Shown one piece after another: positions 44,880 to 53,445 of a DNA stretch of 64,000 nt. The stretch is from assembly GCF_900240995.1 (NCBI RefSeq), contig NZ_LT965953.1, positions 2,238,557 to 2,302,556 on the forward strand, read 5' to 3'. A program made the translations under genes and the position numbers. Origin of the DNA: Bacillus sp. Marseille-P3661 (GTDB taxonomy: Bacteria > Bacillota > Bacilli > Bacillales > Bacillaceae_J). The number at the start of each line of letters is the position of its first letter. Within the stretch, counting starts at the first letter, position 1. The notes beneath the pieces were generated by a model, which ran no database searches, was not told the origin of the DNA, and saw nothing but the letters and a program-made list of their open reading frames with translations.

Positions 44880-45294
44880 AGCCCTTCATATTCTTAAGGA
44901 TGAAGGATACAAGCATACTGACAAACGGGCAGATATTTTACGCTTGTTTTCAAATCATGATGGTTACCTTACCGCAAAAGATGTACAGGACCGGTTAAAA
45001 GATGGTTATCCTAGTCTTAGTTTTGATACGATTTATCGTAACTTATACTTATTTTCTAAGTTAAAAATATTAGAATCCACTGATATAAATGGTGAAAAAC
45101 ATTTCAGGTTTACCTGTGATGCCAACCATCATCACCACCATTTTATATGCTTGGATTGTGGAAAAACAGAGCAAATCCATGCCTGTCCAATGCGTTTACT
45201 TGAAAACGATATGGAAAACTTCCAAATTACTAGTCATAAGTTTGAAATTTATGGCCGCTGTCCCGAATGTTTGATAACTGATAACGATAAATAA
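44866..45294 (+). CDS. zur: Fur-family regulator, probably Zur
   Basis: A 142-residue Fur-type protein. The winged helix comes first ('YLTAKDVQDRLKDGYPSLSF', 'DTIYRNLYLFSKLKILES'). A metal region follows: the His run 'CDANHHHHHFICLDC' plus 'CPEC', giving the structural zinc site of two CxxC motifs. Location in a zinc-uptake operon under a Zur box points to Zur rather than Fur or PerR. AAGGAG precedes the start. Confidence 0.92.
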   Translation: MNIDEALHILKDEGYKHTDKRADILRLFSNHDGYLTAKDVQDRLKDGYPSLSFDTIYRNLYLFSKLKILESTDINGEKHFRFTCDANHHHHHFICLDCGKTEQIHACPMRLLENDMENFQITSHKFEIYGRCPECLITDNDK

Positions 45295-45359
45295 AGCATA
45301 AATTTAATTGAAAATCACCACCCTAATTAGTGATTGTTAGTTACGGGGAGGTGATTCTT

Positions 45360-45542
45360 TTGAATAGAAATAGTCCTGATTTTGATCAATTAAATGACCG
45401 AGTTATTGCGGACTCTACTTCTGCACCTACATTTGTTATTAAAACGAATCTAGATCCCAAAAACATTAAAGAGGAAAATCCTTACTATAATGAACATGCC
45501 TCTCCAACAGAGAAAGAGAAACTTAAAGAGTTTTTCGATTAA
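45360..45542 (+). CDS. Small acidic hypothetical protein
   Basis: A 60-residue protein from a TTG start with an excellent GGGGAGGTGA site. It is rich in Asp, Asn and Pro ('NRNSPDFDQLNDRVIADSTS', 'NEHASPTEKEKLKEFF') and seems partly unstructured. The family is not recognised; size and location near spore genes would fit a spore or sporulation protein. Confidence 0.6.
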   Translation: MNRNSPDFDQLNDRVIADSTSAPTFVIKTNLDPKNIKEENPYYNEHASPTEKEKLKEFFD

Positions 45543-45556
45543 TCCTATATTAATTG

Positions 45557-45577
45557 AACCCGCTTTTAAGCGGGTTT
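45557..45577 (+). terminator. Terminator of the small acidic gene
   Basis: AACCCGCTT TT AAGCGGGTTT stem followed by ATTT. Confidence 0.75.
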
Positions 45578-45765
45578 ATTTAATAATAAAGATAGCTTTT
45601 ATAGCCTTCAGATTTTAGTAATTTATTCCAAGTAAGTGTCGATTTTCTGTCAACTTTGTTTTATCATTAAAAGTTAACAAGTTTGTCATTGGAATCATTC
45701 TTTTTAAAATTTATAATAAGCTTATAAATATCATGACACCAACAATTCGGGAGGGTATGAGGAAT

Positions 45766-46053
45766 ATGCAACTTATGATCACTAAACCTGCATTAGAATG
45801 GTACAAAAGGGAAATGGAGCTAGCAAACGGAGATTATGTACGTTTTTTCGCAAGATATGGTGGTTCTAGTCCTCTTCAAAAAGGATTTTCATTAGGAATG
45901 TCAATGGATATGCCTAAGGAACCCGAAGTCCAGGTTAAAAACGAAGGAATTACTTTCTTTATTGAAAGAGAGGACTTATGGTATTTTGATAAGCATAACC
46001 TAACGGTAATTTATAACGATACTATTGATGAAATAGAATTCCAATATAACTAA
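45766..46053 (+). CDS. HesB/YneR-like protein
   Basis: A 95-residue protein like B. subtilis YneR. 'LMITKPALEWYKREMELANG' and 'YVRFFARYGGSSPLQKGFSL' are characteristic of this HesB-like family. The Cys residues used by Fe-S carriers of the A-type are absent, so it is not a normal cluster carrier. The start could be ATG 45757 or 45766; the region GGGAGGGTATGAGG serves both. Confidence 0.8.
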   Translation: MQLMITKPALEWYKREMELANGDYVRFFARYGGSSPLQKGFSLGMSMDMPKEPEVQVKNEGITFFIEREDLWYFDKHNLTVIYNDTIDEIEFQYN

Positions 46054-46061
46054 CAAACTTG

Positions 46062-46085
46062 ACGAGATTTCGAAATGAAATCTCG
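46062..46085 (+). terminator. Terminator of the YneR-like gene
   Basis: ACGAGATTTC GAAAT GAAATCTCGT followed by TTTT. Confidence 0.8.
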
Positions 46086-46142
46086 TTTTTGTGGACCTAA
46101 CCAAATTTATTTACTTGGCAACCTCATTTAAGTAGGATTAAC

Positions 46143-46475
46143 CTATGAGTTCTCAAAATTAATTTTATCTGGCGAGTCCATTTTAAATCTTTGTATATGA
46201 CTTATTAAGCCTTCCTGCTTAAGTATTTCTACTTGTTTTATACCAATTAAATCAAAATGGGGGAATTTTGATCGATTATGTATCCACTCTTGCTTTAATC
46301 CATATTGATGCCCCCAGTGTATAAGTTTGTTCAAATCACTGCAACCTACTTTTGTCACTGTGGTACAATCGGGAAATCTTGGATGAATCCAATAGTGAGT
46401 TAGAAAAGCAATATTACCACTTTCCACAACACTTTTCCATTCCTCTAGCTCATGTCGTTTAATTCCAAAGGCCAC
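46143..46475 (-). CDS. yneQ: YneQ-like protein
   Basis: A 110-residue protein matching B. subtilis YneQ ('AFGIKRHELEEWKSVVESG', 'HWGHQYGLKQEWIHNRSKF'). Function unknown. The start is GTG, 2 bases after the yneP stop, and the ribosome site AAAAAGGGTGA lies inside the end of yneP. Confidence 0.78.
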   Translation of the reverse strand: MAFGIKRHELEEWKSVVESGNIAFLTHYWIHPRFPDCTTVTKVGCSDLNKLIHWGHQYGLKQEWIHNRSKFPHFDLIGIKQVEILKQEGLISHIQRFKMDSPDKINFENS

Positions 46476-46477
46476 GC

Positions 46478-46903
46478 TTATTCACCCTTTTTCTTTGCGT
46501 TTTCATACGCATCATGCCATTTTGGATATAGCTTTGAAATTCGAATAGGCCGAAAAGAATCTTTTTTAACACAAATATGATCTGTTTGCCCGCTTGCTGC
46601 CAGCTCCCCACTTTCATTGATTACTTCGTACCCATAGACAACACGAAAGCCATCGTATGATTCTATCCATGTCTTTACAATTCCTGTTTCACCATAGTGC
46701 ATTGCTTTTTTATAGGAGACCTTTACATCTAATACAGGTGAAACAATACCATCTTGTTCCATTTCAGCATAATTAAATCCTAGTTCCTTAATGAGTTTAG
46801 TTCGTCCGATTTCAAACCAAATCAGATAATTAGCATGATACACTACACCCATTTGATCTGTTTCTGCGTATCGGACATCAATTTTTTCTTCTGTAATTAA
46901 CAT
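46478..46903 (-). CDS. yneP: YneP-like acyl-CoA thioesterase (hotdog fold)
   Basis: A 141-residue 4HBT-type thioesterase. 'VRYAETDQMGVVYHANYLIW' followed by 'FEIGR' is the family's active-site region with catalytic Asp. It probably cleaves acyl-CoA thioesters. ATG 46903 has TGAGGAG upstream. It is co-transcribed with yneQ. Confidence 0.88.
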   Translation of the reverse strand: MLITEEKIDVRYAETDQMGVVYHANYLIWFEIGRTKLIKELGFNYAEMEQDGIVSPVLDVKVSYKKAMHYGETGIVKTWIESYDGFRVVYGYEVINESGELAASGQTDHICVKKDSFRPIRISKLYPKWHDAYENAKKKGE

Positions 46904-47003
46904 TTGTATTCTCCTCACATTAATGGTTCTTTATCTATTTTACCATATAACAATTATTCTTCCTTTTAGTTGCTTATTTAAAATTCGGTTTAAATTTTTA
47001 ATT

Positions 47004-47034
47004 GAAAAGGACAGGATTGTCTCCTGCCCTTTTC
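47004..47034 (-). terminator. Terminator of tlp
   Basis: GAAAAGGACAGGA / TCCTGCCCTTTTC stem with one mismatch, just after tlp. Confidence 0.75.
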
Positions 47035-47043
47035 TACACATAA

Positions 47044-47271
47044 TTATTTGTAACCATTTTCGCGAGCTGCAGCTTCATCCTTAATTTCTTCACGCATTGC
47101 GTGAATGGATTCTTCACGACGTTTATTTTTTTCTTCAATTCGTTGACGTTCAGCTCCATCAGCAAATTGCATTGTGTCATGTGATTCTTCAATGTTCTCA
47201 ATTGTATTTTGTACCATACTTTGAAGTTTTTCTACATTATCACTACGATCATCTGGTTTTGGTTTGTTCAT
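47044..47271 (-). CDS. tlp: Small acid-soluble spore protein Tlp
   Basis: A 75-residue, highly charged protein of the Tlp family ('MNKPKPDDRSDNVEKLQSMV', 'EESHDTMQFADGAERQRIEE'). It is made in the forespore and found in the spore core. AAAAAGGAG precedes the start. sspN lies upstream on the same strand. Confidence 0.93.
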   Translation of the reverse strand: MNKPKPDDRSDNVEKLQSMVQNTIENIEESHDTMQFADGAERQRIEEKNKRREESIHAMREEIKDEAAARENGYK

Positions 47272-47353
47272 CGCAATTCTCTCCTTTTTAAAAAGTTCAT
47301 ACTATGATATTTTTCCAAAGTTGAGCCTTTACATTCGTGTTTTTGAATTGAAA

Positions 47354-47494
47354 TTATTCACCTTTAGTTTGAATTACTTGTGGTGACTCGCCGGTTTGAT
47401 TTTGATACTTTTTCCCTTTATTATTTCCATACTTTCGTGGCTGTGTTCCAATATGATTAGGCTGAAATTGTTGATATTGATTCGGATTTGTCAT
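47354..47494 (-). CDS. sspN: Small acid-soluble spore protein N
   Basis: A 46-residue protein rich in Gln, Asn, Gly and Lys: 'NQYQQFQPNHIGTQPRKYG' then 'NNKGKKYQNQTGESP' are SspN signatures. AGGGAGG precedes the start. The sspN-tlp pair is conserved in Bacillus and is under the forespore sigma factor there. Confidence 0.9.
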   Translation of the reverse strand: MTNPNQYQQFQPNHIGTQPRKYGNNKGKKYQNQTGESPQVIQTKGE

Positions 47495-47570
47495 AGCTAA
47501 AACCTCCCTAAAATTTTTTGGACGTTCACTATTAATATCAACATGATTTGACTTTTATATAAAAGAAAAA

Positions 47571-47600
47571 GCAGGAAAAAGCAAATCGCTTTTTTCCTGC
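47571..47600 (-). terminator. Terminator after the FbpB-like gene
   Basis: GCAGGAAAAAGC / GCTTTTTTCCTGC stem that touches the stop codon. Confidence 0.75.
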
Positions 47601-47731
47601 TACATTAATCTTGCTTGGGCACGTTTCTCTAAACGTTCTTCTATTTTATTTAATGCTTCACGATCATTTAGTAATTCCCTCTTGTTTTCTGATACTAAAT
47701 CCTTAAATGATCTGCCTTTAAATTTTCTCAT
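47600..47731 (-). CDS. FbpB-family small basic protein
   Basis: A 43-residue basic protein. 'MRKFKGRSFKDLVSENKREL' and 'EALNKIEERLEKRAQARL' match the FbpB family, which in B. subtilis assists an iron-sparing small RNA. No Fur box was identified here. TGGAGTG precedes the start. Confidence 0.75.
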   Translation of the reverse strand: MRKFKGRSFKDLVSENKRELLNDREALNKIEERLEKRAQARLM

Positions 47732-47835
47732 TCTCTTCACTCCATTTTAAATTTTCGAAAAACTCTTATTTCAATTATTGCCAAAATTTACAATGTCCAT
47801 TCATGGAACATTTAAATATTTTTTAATACTAAAAA

Positions 47836-47858
47836 AGCTCTACAATGAGTGTAGAGCT
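47836..47858 (-). terminator. Terminator of the redoxin fusion gene
   Basis: AGCTCTACA / TGTAGAGCT stem followed by a T-run on the minus strand. Confidence 0.8.
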
Positions 47859-47862
47859 ACTT

Positions 47863-48924
47863 TTAATCGAGTTTTGAAAGACCGTTTAACATCTGTTCAT
47901 AGTTTAACGTACCCGTAAATTTGTCTTGAATCTTTCCCTCACTATCGATAAAGTAAGTAGTTGGTAGCGCAATTACCTGGTAGGTTTCACTTACCTCACC
48001 CTTTTCATCAACCAAGACCGGAAAAGACAATCCTAATTCATTGATAAACTCCTCTGGTGCTGCCGTGCTTGTTTCAGTATGAAAAGCATTAACTGCAACA
48101 ATACTAATTCCTTTTTCTTTATATTCCTCATGCAATTGCTGCATCTCAGGCATTTCGGCACGGCAAGGTCCACACCATGATGCCCAGAAGTTTAACATAA
48201 CCTTTTGACCCTGGAAATCTGATAATTTCTTTGATTCACCATTTAATAATAGAAGTTCGAAATCTGGGGCTAGGTTACCTTTTTCAATACCAACTGCTAC
48301 ATTTTTATCCATAAATACAGTAGTATAAAGCGTATATCCAATAAGGCCAACAAATAAAAGTAGTACAAGAGCTTTTTTCACAAATTCCATCCTCTCCGAT
48401 GTAGAATATAGTTTAGTTTGATATGGTTTCATTAGCGGTGAAAATTTGGAGTAAAAAATATATGCACTGTACAATACCAAAACAATTAAAGTATTCGATA
48501 GGGCATCTTTGTCTACTACAATACAAAGGAGTAAATAAACTATAGAAAAAGTAATCACTCCTATGAAAATCGTATCAATCAAAATTTTAAGCGGGAACAT
48601 TGCTTTTCTATTCTGCATATATATGTATATAATAGCGCCAAATACTCCAAATGTCGCTCCATATGTTCCGCCTGTATAATAAATTATGCTACTTGGATTT
48701 AAAATTGCTTTAGAAGTAAAGAAAATCATATAGCTAAATTTCCATATAAACAACCACAATATGATGGCATTCATAAGGTGGTTGATGATATTGGTTCGAA
48801 TAGCAGAATTGTATCTTAGTCGATACCTTATTATTATATAAGCAATCATAAAAGAAATAAATACAAAAAGATATTGATACTTAATTAGAAATGGTCCTAT
48901 TAACATTCCATCGTTCAGCAAACC
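47863..48924 (-). CDS. Membrane domain fused to a TlpA/ResA-type thiol-disulfide oxidoreductase
   Basis: A protein of about 353 residues. The first about 210 residues form six or seven membrane segments ('YLFVFISFMIAYIIIRYRL', 'IIYYTGGTYGATFGVFGAII'), faintly like prolipoprotein transferase Lgt. A further segment near 190-208 is followed by an outside redoxin domain: 'GNLAPDFELLLLNGESKKLS' and the active site 'NFWASWCGPCRAEMPEM' (CxxC), with cis-Pro 'VIALPTTYFID'. In B. subtilis a plain thioredoxin-like gene, yneN, lies at this spot next to aconitase. GTG 48933 or TTG 48924 may be the start; AGGTG fits the TTG better. Confidence 0.82.
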   Translation of the reverse strand, partial: GLLNDGMLIGPFLIKYQYLFVFISFMIAYIIIRYRLRYNSAIRTNIINHLMNAIILWLFIWKFSYMIFFTSKAILNPSSIIYYTGGTYGATFGVFGAIIYIYMQNRKAMFPLKILIDTIFIGVITFSIVYLLLCIVVDKDALSNTLIVLVLYSAYIFYSKFSPLMKPYQTKLYSTSERMEFVKKALVLLLFVGLIGYTLYTTVFMDKNVAVGIEKGNLAPDFELLLLNGESKKLSDFQGQKVMLNFWASWCGPCRAEMPEMQQLHEEYKEKGISIVAVNAFHTETSTAAPEEFINELGLSFPVLVDEKGEVSETYQVIALPTTYFIDSEGKIQDKFTGTLNYEQMLNGLSKLD

Positions 48925-49226
48925 AAACACCACCTATAATACCACTAACCGTATTAATCTTACCAAAAAAAGAACAGTAGTGCCATAGCACTAACAAGTT
49001 TACTTCAGAGGTGCAAACATTGTAAAACACATAGGAAAGCGCACTTGAATTCACTTTATAATTCACAGTGCGTTTTTTATTGATTTATAAACATGTTGGC
49101 GAATTTTAATAACTAATCGTCTCCTAATTCACATAGTAAATCACAGGGTATGAAATAAATATTGGAGGGTGCTTGATTTTGAGATTTAGTATGTAGATTA
49201 TCATTGAGTAACCAGAGTTATTAATA

Positions 49227-49415
49227 ATAAGCGGAGATTTTTCGGTTAAACAGCAGGATAGAGCTTGGTTCGGGGTATATAAGCGGAGATTTTCCGATTA
49301 AGCAAAGTAAAGGTACCCATTTTTACGTTTTTCGAGTAAATAGGCGGAATCTTTCCGTCTATTTAAGCTATTTTCAGTGCTATTTCCTAATTAAGCGAAA
49401 TTTCTCCGCTTATTT
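49227..49415. repeat. Cluster of four short palindromic repeats
   Basis: Four related units with core AAGCGGAGATTTTCCG or its inverted form lie at 49227-49251, 49278-49303, 49334-49367 and 49387-49415. Unit 3 (AAATAGGCGGAA / TTCCGTCTATTT) and unit 4 (AAGCGAAATTTCTCCGCTT) are inverted repeats in themselves. Units are 25-34 bases long with 27-33 bases between. They resemble dispersed palindromes found in several Bacillus-group genomes. The rest of the 690-base gap has no gene. Confidence 0.7.
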
Positions 49416-49480
49416 ATCAAATTCGCTTTGGCATCTAATGAAATTGGACAACTTACGGGTGGTTTCGGGAAAAAATGAAA

Positions 49481-49524
49481 AGTAAAAAGGGCTTAGAGAT
49501 ATTGCATCCCTAAGCCTTTTTACT
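49481..49524 (-). terminator. Terminator of aconitase
   Basis: AGTAAAAAGGGCTTAG / CTAAGCCTTTTTACT long stem, downstream of acnA. Confidence 0.8.
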
Positions 49525-49622
49525 GTGAAGTTTATGTGATTTGCTAATTTGATTCAGTCTGCAATTTACCGTTTTGCACCTCACAAGTAAACCCGTTTGC
49601 CATAGCACTACTGTTTTTTAAT

Positions 49623-52328
49623 TTATTGAGCTAATTTTTCACGAAGTACCATTTGTAGGATACCGCCATGACGGTAGTAGTCGATTTCAACTTCAGAGTC
49701 GAAACGAGCAAGTACTTCAAATTCTACTTTAGAACCATCTTCTTTAGTAGCTGTAACTTTTAAGAAGTCACGAGGTTTAACATCTTCACCGATTTGAACC
49801 TCAATTGTTTCTTTACCAGTTAAACCGAGTGATTCAGCGTTGTCTCCTTCTTTAAATTGAAGAGGAAGAACACCCATTAACACAAGGTTAGAACGATGAA
49901 TACGCTCATAGCTCTCAGCAATAACAGTCTTAATGCCAAGTAGGTTTGTACCTTTAGCTGCCCAGTCACGAGATGAACCCATACCATAATCTTTACCTGC
50001 AAGTACAACTAAGCCAGTTCCATCTTGCTTATATTTCATTGCTGCATCATAAATTGATGTAACTTCGTTTGTTGGCCAGTAAGTAGTCCATCCACCTTCT
50101 GTACCTGGTGCGATTTGGTTGCGGATACGAATGTTAGCAAATGTTCCTCTTGTCATAACACGGTCGTTACCGCGACGAGAACCGTATGAGTTGAAGTCAC
50201 GTGGACTTACACCCTTCTCTTGTAGGTATTTACCTGCAGGAGAATCTTTTGCAATTGAACCAGCTGGTGAAATATGGTCAGTTGTAACTGTATCACCGAA
50301 CTTACCGATTACTCTCATACCAGTTAATGGCTTAATTTCATTAAGCTCTTTTGATAATCCTTCAAAGAATGGAGGATTTTGAATGTAAGTAGAATCATCG
50401 TTCCAGTTGTATAGTGCATCATCTGGAGACTCGATTTGATTCCAGCGAGAATTGCTCTTGAATACATCTTCATATTCTCTGCGGAATAGTTCTGGTGTAA
50501 CTGTTTTCTCAACAACAGCTTGAACTTCTTCCTTAGTTGGCCAGATGTCGCTAAAGAATACCTCATTGCCATCTTTGTCTTTACCTAATGAATCTTTTTG
50601 TAGGTCAACATCAACATTACCCACTAATGAATATGCAACTACTAATGGCGGTGAAGCTAAGTAGTTAGCTTTAAATAAAAGATGGATACGACCTTCAAAG
50701 TTACGGTTACCAGAAAGTACTGATGTAACTGTTAAGTCGTTATCAGAAATTGCTTGTTCAATTTCATCTGCTAATGGACCTGAGTTACCGATACATGTTG
50801 TACAGCCGTAACCAACAATGTTGTAACCAAGTTGCTCTAAGTATGGTAGTAAACCAGAATCACGAAGGTATCCAGTAACAACCTTTGAACCTGGAGCTAA
50901 TGAAGTTTTAACATATGCAGGTACTTCTAGACCTTTTTCAACAGCTTTCTTCGCTACTAAACCAGCAGCCACTAATACATATGGATTAGATGTATTTGTA
51001 CAGCTTGTAATAGCTGCGATTGCGATTGCACCTGTTTTCATAGTTGTTTCAGTGCCATCAGCAAGCTTAACTGTTACTTCTTTATCAAATTCAGCTTCTG
51101 TTAAGCCAAGACCTTGTGTTCCTTGAGGAGCCACAACCGCCTTCTTAAATGACTCTTGCATCTTTGAAAGTGGAATTAAGTCTTGTGGACGCTTAGGACC
51201 AGAAAGGTTAGCTTCAATTTCAGAAAGATTCACTTCTACTGTATCTGTATATACAGGATCAACACTTTCACCAGCAACATAGAATAAACCATTTGCACGG
51301 CAGTATGCTTCAACAAGTGCGATTTGTTCTTCTGGACGGCCAGTTAGACGTAAGTAGTTAAGTGCTTCTTCGTCAACTGGGAAGAAACCACATGTTGCAC
51401 CATATTCAGGAGCCATGTTTGAGATTGTCGCACGGTCTGCTAAAGGCATTTCAGCAAGTCCTGGTCCGAAGAATTCTACGAACTTACCTACTACCTTCTT
51501 CTCACGTAATACTTGTGTTACTTTTAATGCAACATCAGTTGCAGTTGTTCCACTTGGAAGCTTACCAGTTAATTTAACACCGATAACTTCTGGAACTGGG
51601 AAGTATGAAGGTTGTCCAAGCATTCCTGCTTCTGCTTCAATACCGCCTACACCCCATCCAAGAACACCAATACCGTTAATCATCGTAGTATGTGAGTCTG
51701 TACCTACTAAAGTATCTGGGAATGCAACAACATCACCATTGTCTTCTTTAGTCATTACAACATCTGCAAGGTACTCAAGGTTAACTTGGTGAACGATACC
51801 TGTTGCAGGCGGAACTGCACGGTAGTTATCAAATGCTTTTTGAGCCCAGCTTAAGAACTGGTAACGTTCTTGGTTACGTTCGAACTCTAAATCCATGTTA
51901 AATTCTAATGAATCACTAGTACCAGCTTTGTCTACTTGTACTGAGTGGTCAATTACAAGGTCAACTGGAATTTCAGGATTAATTTTAGCAGCGTCTCCAC
52001 CCATATCTGCCATTGCTTTTCTTAGAGAAGCTAAGTCTACAACAGCTGGAACGCCTGTAAAGTCTTGTAAAATAACACGAGAAGGCTTAAATGGAACATC
52101 GATATCTTGAAGCTCGCTCGTTCCCCATTTTGCTAAGTTTTCTACATGTTCTTTCGTAATAACACGTCCGTCTACTTGACGTAGAACTGACTCTAGCAAT
52201 ACCTTAATGGAGTATGGTAATTTTGAAATATTACCAACACCTTCAAGGGCAGCTAGGTCGAAATAGTTGTACGTTTTACCGTTTGATTCAAACGATTTAC
52301 GTGCGTTAAATACATCATTGTTTGCCAT
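49623..52328 (-). CDS. acnA: Aconitate hydratase
   Basis: A 901-residue cytoplasmic aconitase converting citrate to isocitrate in the TCA cycle. The [4Fe-4S] ligands are Cys in '[14 protein letters not shown]' and the pair in '[13 protein letters not shown]'. '[20 protein letters not shown]' is the Asp-Ser-His region and '[16 protein letters not shown]' lies in the swivel domain. Its length and domain order are normal. GAGGGGG precedes the start. sspO diverges upstream, as at the citB locus of B. subtilis. Aconitases of this type can also bind mRNA when iron is short. Confidence 0.96.
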   Translation of the reverse strand: MANNDVFNARKSFESNGKTYNYFDLAALEGVGNISKLPYSIKVLLESVLRQVDGRVITKEHVENLAKWGTSELQDIDVPFKPSRVILQDFTGVPAVVDLASLRKAMADMGGDAAKINPEIPVDLVIDHSVQVDKAGTSDSLEFNMDLEFERNQERYQFLSWAQKAFDNYRAVPPATGIVHQVNLEYLADVVMTKEDNGDVVAFPDTLVGTDSHTTMINGIGVLGWGVGGIEAEAGMLGQPSYFPVPEVIGVKLTGKLPSGTTATDVALKVTQVLREKKVVGKFVEFFGPGLAEMPLADRATISNMAPEYGATCGFFPVDEEALNYLRLTGRPEEQIALVEAYCRANGLFYVAGESVDPVYTDTVEVNLSEIEANLSGPKRPQDLIPLSKMQESFKKAVVAPQGTQGLGLTEAEFDKEVTVKLADGTETTMKTGAIAIAAITSCTNTSNPYVLVAAGLVAKKAVEKGLEVPAYVKTSLAPGSKVVTGYLRDSGLLPYLEQLGYNIVGYGCTTCIGNSGPLADEIEQAISDNDLTVTSVLSGNRNFEGRIHLLFKANYLASPPLVVAYSLVGNVDVDLQKDSLGKDKDGNEVFFSDIWPTKEEVQAVVEKTVTPELFRREYEDVFKSNSRWNQIESPDDALYNWNDDSTYIQNPPFFEGLSKELNEIKPLTGMRVIGKFGDTVTTDHISPAGSIAKDSPAGKYLQEKGVSPRDFNSYGSRRGNDRVMTRGTFANIRIRNQIAPGTEGGWTTYWPTNEVTSIYDAAMKYKQDGTGLVVLAGKDYGMGSSRDWAAKGTNLLGIKTVIAESYERIHRSNLVLMGVLPLQFKEGDNAESLGLTGKETIEVQIGEDVKPRDFLKVTATKEDGSKVEFEVLARFDSEVEIDYYRHGGILQMVLREKLAQ

Positions 52329-52545
52329 AGGTATGTATCCCCCTCATATAATATTATACATGTCGTCCATAATAGAAATGAATTAACATGTCTCCAACTA
52401 TGTTTGCACTTTTTCATTTTAATAGAATTCTAATTATAAGTAAATAACAAGAACCCAATCAATCGACATAAGTTTCGCTTATAGCAATATTCATACATAT
52501 TTGTCTAAAAATTAGCACAGTCTATGATTGGAGGTGAAGTACATT

Positions 52546-52695
52546 ATGCCTAAACGTAGAGCAAATCATATAATTCCTGGCATGAATGCTGCAAAAGCTC
52601 AAGGTACTGGTGCAGGCTATAACGAAGAGTTATCCAATGAACCATTAACTGAAACGCAAAAACAACATAATAAAAAGCGAAAGAAAAATCAATAG
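52546..52695 (+). CDS. sspO: Small acid-soluble spore protein O
   Basis: A 49-residue protein: '[20 protein letters not shown]' then '[20 protein letters not shown]' is the SspO pattern. TTGGAGGTGA precedes the start. It lies upstream of aconitase, divergent, as in other Bacillus. Too short for many gene finders. Confidence 0.93.
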   Translation: MPKRRANHIIPGMNAAKAQGTGAGYNEELSNEPLTETQKQHNKKRKKNQ

Positions 52696-52747
52696 TACAT
52701 TGATTTAGTATGCATTAATTCGCTAATAAATATGTATACAATTAAAG

Positions 52748-52770
52748 GAGCTTGAAAATATTTCAAGCTC
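52748..52770 (+). terminator. Terminator of sspO
   Basis: GAGCTTGAAA ATA TTTCAAGCTC followed by TTTT. Confidence 0.85.
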
Positions 52771-52842
52771 TTTTGTGATTTTTGCTTTTATTTGAAATTT
52801 TTTTTTATAAAATCTAACATCTATCAAGAACAATTGATGACA

Positions 52843-52882
52843 AAAAAACGCATTCATTCCATAGGAAATTCAATGCGTTTTT
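52843..52882 (-). terminator. Terminator of the 86-residue hypothetical gene
   Basis: Minus-strand AACGCATT / AATGCGTT stem with a 17-base loop and a T-run of seven. Confidence 0.65.
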
Positions 52883-52904
52883 ATTAGGTCCATTGCTTTA
52901 TCAG

Positions 52905-53165
52905 TTATTCCTCAAAATCGACATTATTTACAATATTTTGTAAATCACCTTTAAACTTTTGTAATTGATCTAATTGAGTTTCAGACGCTACTTCTAAGGC
53001 ATTGTCTATTTGTGAGAAGGCCTCGTATACTTCATTTTTTAAATCCTTAAGATGTGCACCATAGTCAGGATCATTTTTTACTAAATCTTTATAAATATCG
53101 ACAGCATGGTCGACTCCTTGTTGTGCAGCTTGAAATGCTTGTTGTTTATCTTTTCTGTATGGCAT
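52905..53165 (-). CDS. Small helical acidic protein, unknown
   Basis: An 86-residue, wholly helical, acidic protein ('KQQAFQAAQQGVDHAVDIYK', 'LKNEVYEAFSQIDNALEVAS'). AAGGAGTTGG precedes the start. The family is not recognised. It lies among spore genes, between sspO and sspP. Confidence 0.65.
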   Translation of the reverse strand: MPYRKDKQQAFQAAQQGVDHAVDIYKDLVKNDPDYGAHLKDLKNEVYEAFSQIDNALEVASETQLDQLQKFKGDLQNIVNNVDFEE

Positions 53166-53309
53166 TATTCCAACTCCTTAATCATGTTGCTTATAAAACT
53201 CTAAGCAATAGTATGGACTAAAAAGTTTGGTTTGATACAAGTGAAGAGAAACGATTTTAGGAATAATTCTTTTACTTCTATCCAACCTATGAATAAAGGA
53301 GGGATTTTC

Positions 53310-53444
53310 ATGGGCTCAGGCCGTACAAATCAACCAAAAAACCAACAAGAACATACCAATCAACCACAGGCATTAAGCGGATCAAAAAAAGTTAAAAATC
53401 ACAATCATACAAGACAAAAGAACAATCAAGGACACGATATGTAA
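53310..53444 (+). CDS. sspP: Small acid-soluble spore protein P
   Basis: A 44-residue protein ending '[20 protein letters not shown]' and GHDM, the SspP signature. AAAGGAGGG precedes the ATG. Its stop is one base from the end of selA, which converges on it. Confidence 0.92.
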   Translation: MGSGRTNQPKNQQEHTNQPQALSGSKKVKNHNHTRQKNNQGHDM

Positions 53445-53445
53445 A

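Noticed and set aside
49227..49415. CRISPR array
   Set aside because: Units vary in sequence and orientation, are palindromic throughout, and no cas genes are present.
51415..51792. Long plus-strand frames opposite aconitase (and similar ones opposite parC, selB and the dehydratase)
   Set aside because: They lack ribosome sites and mirror the codon pattern of the true genes on the other strand.
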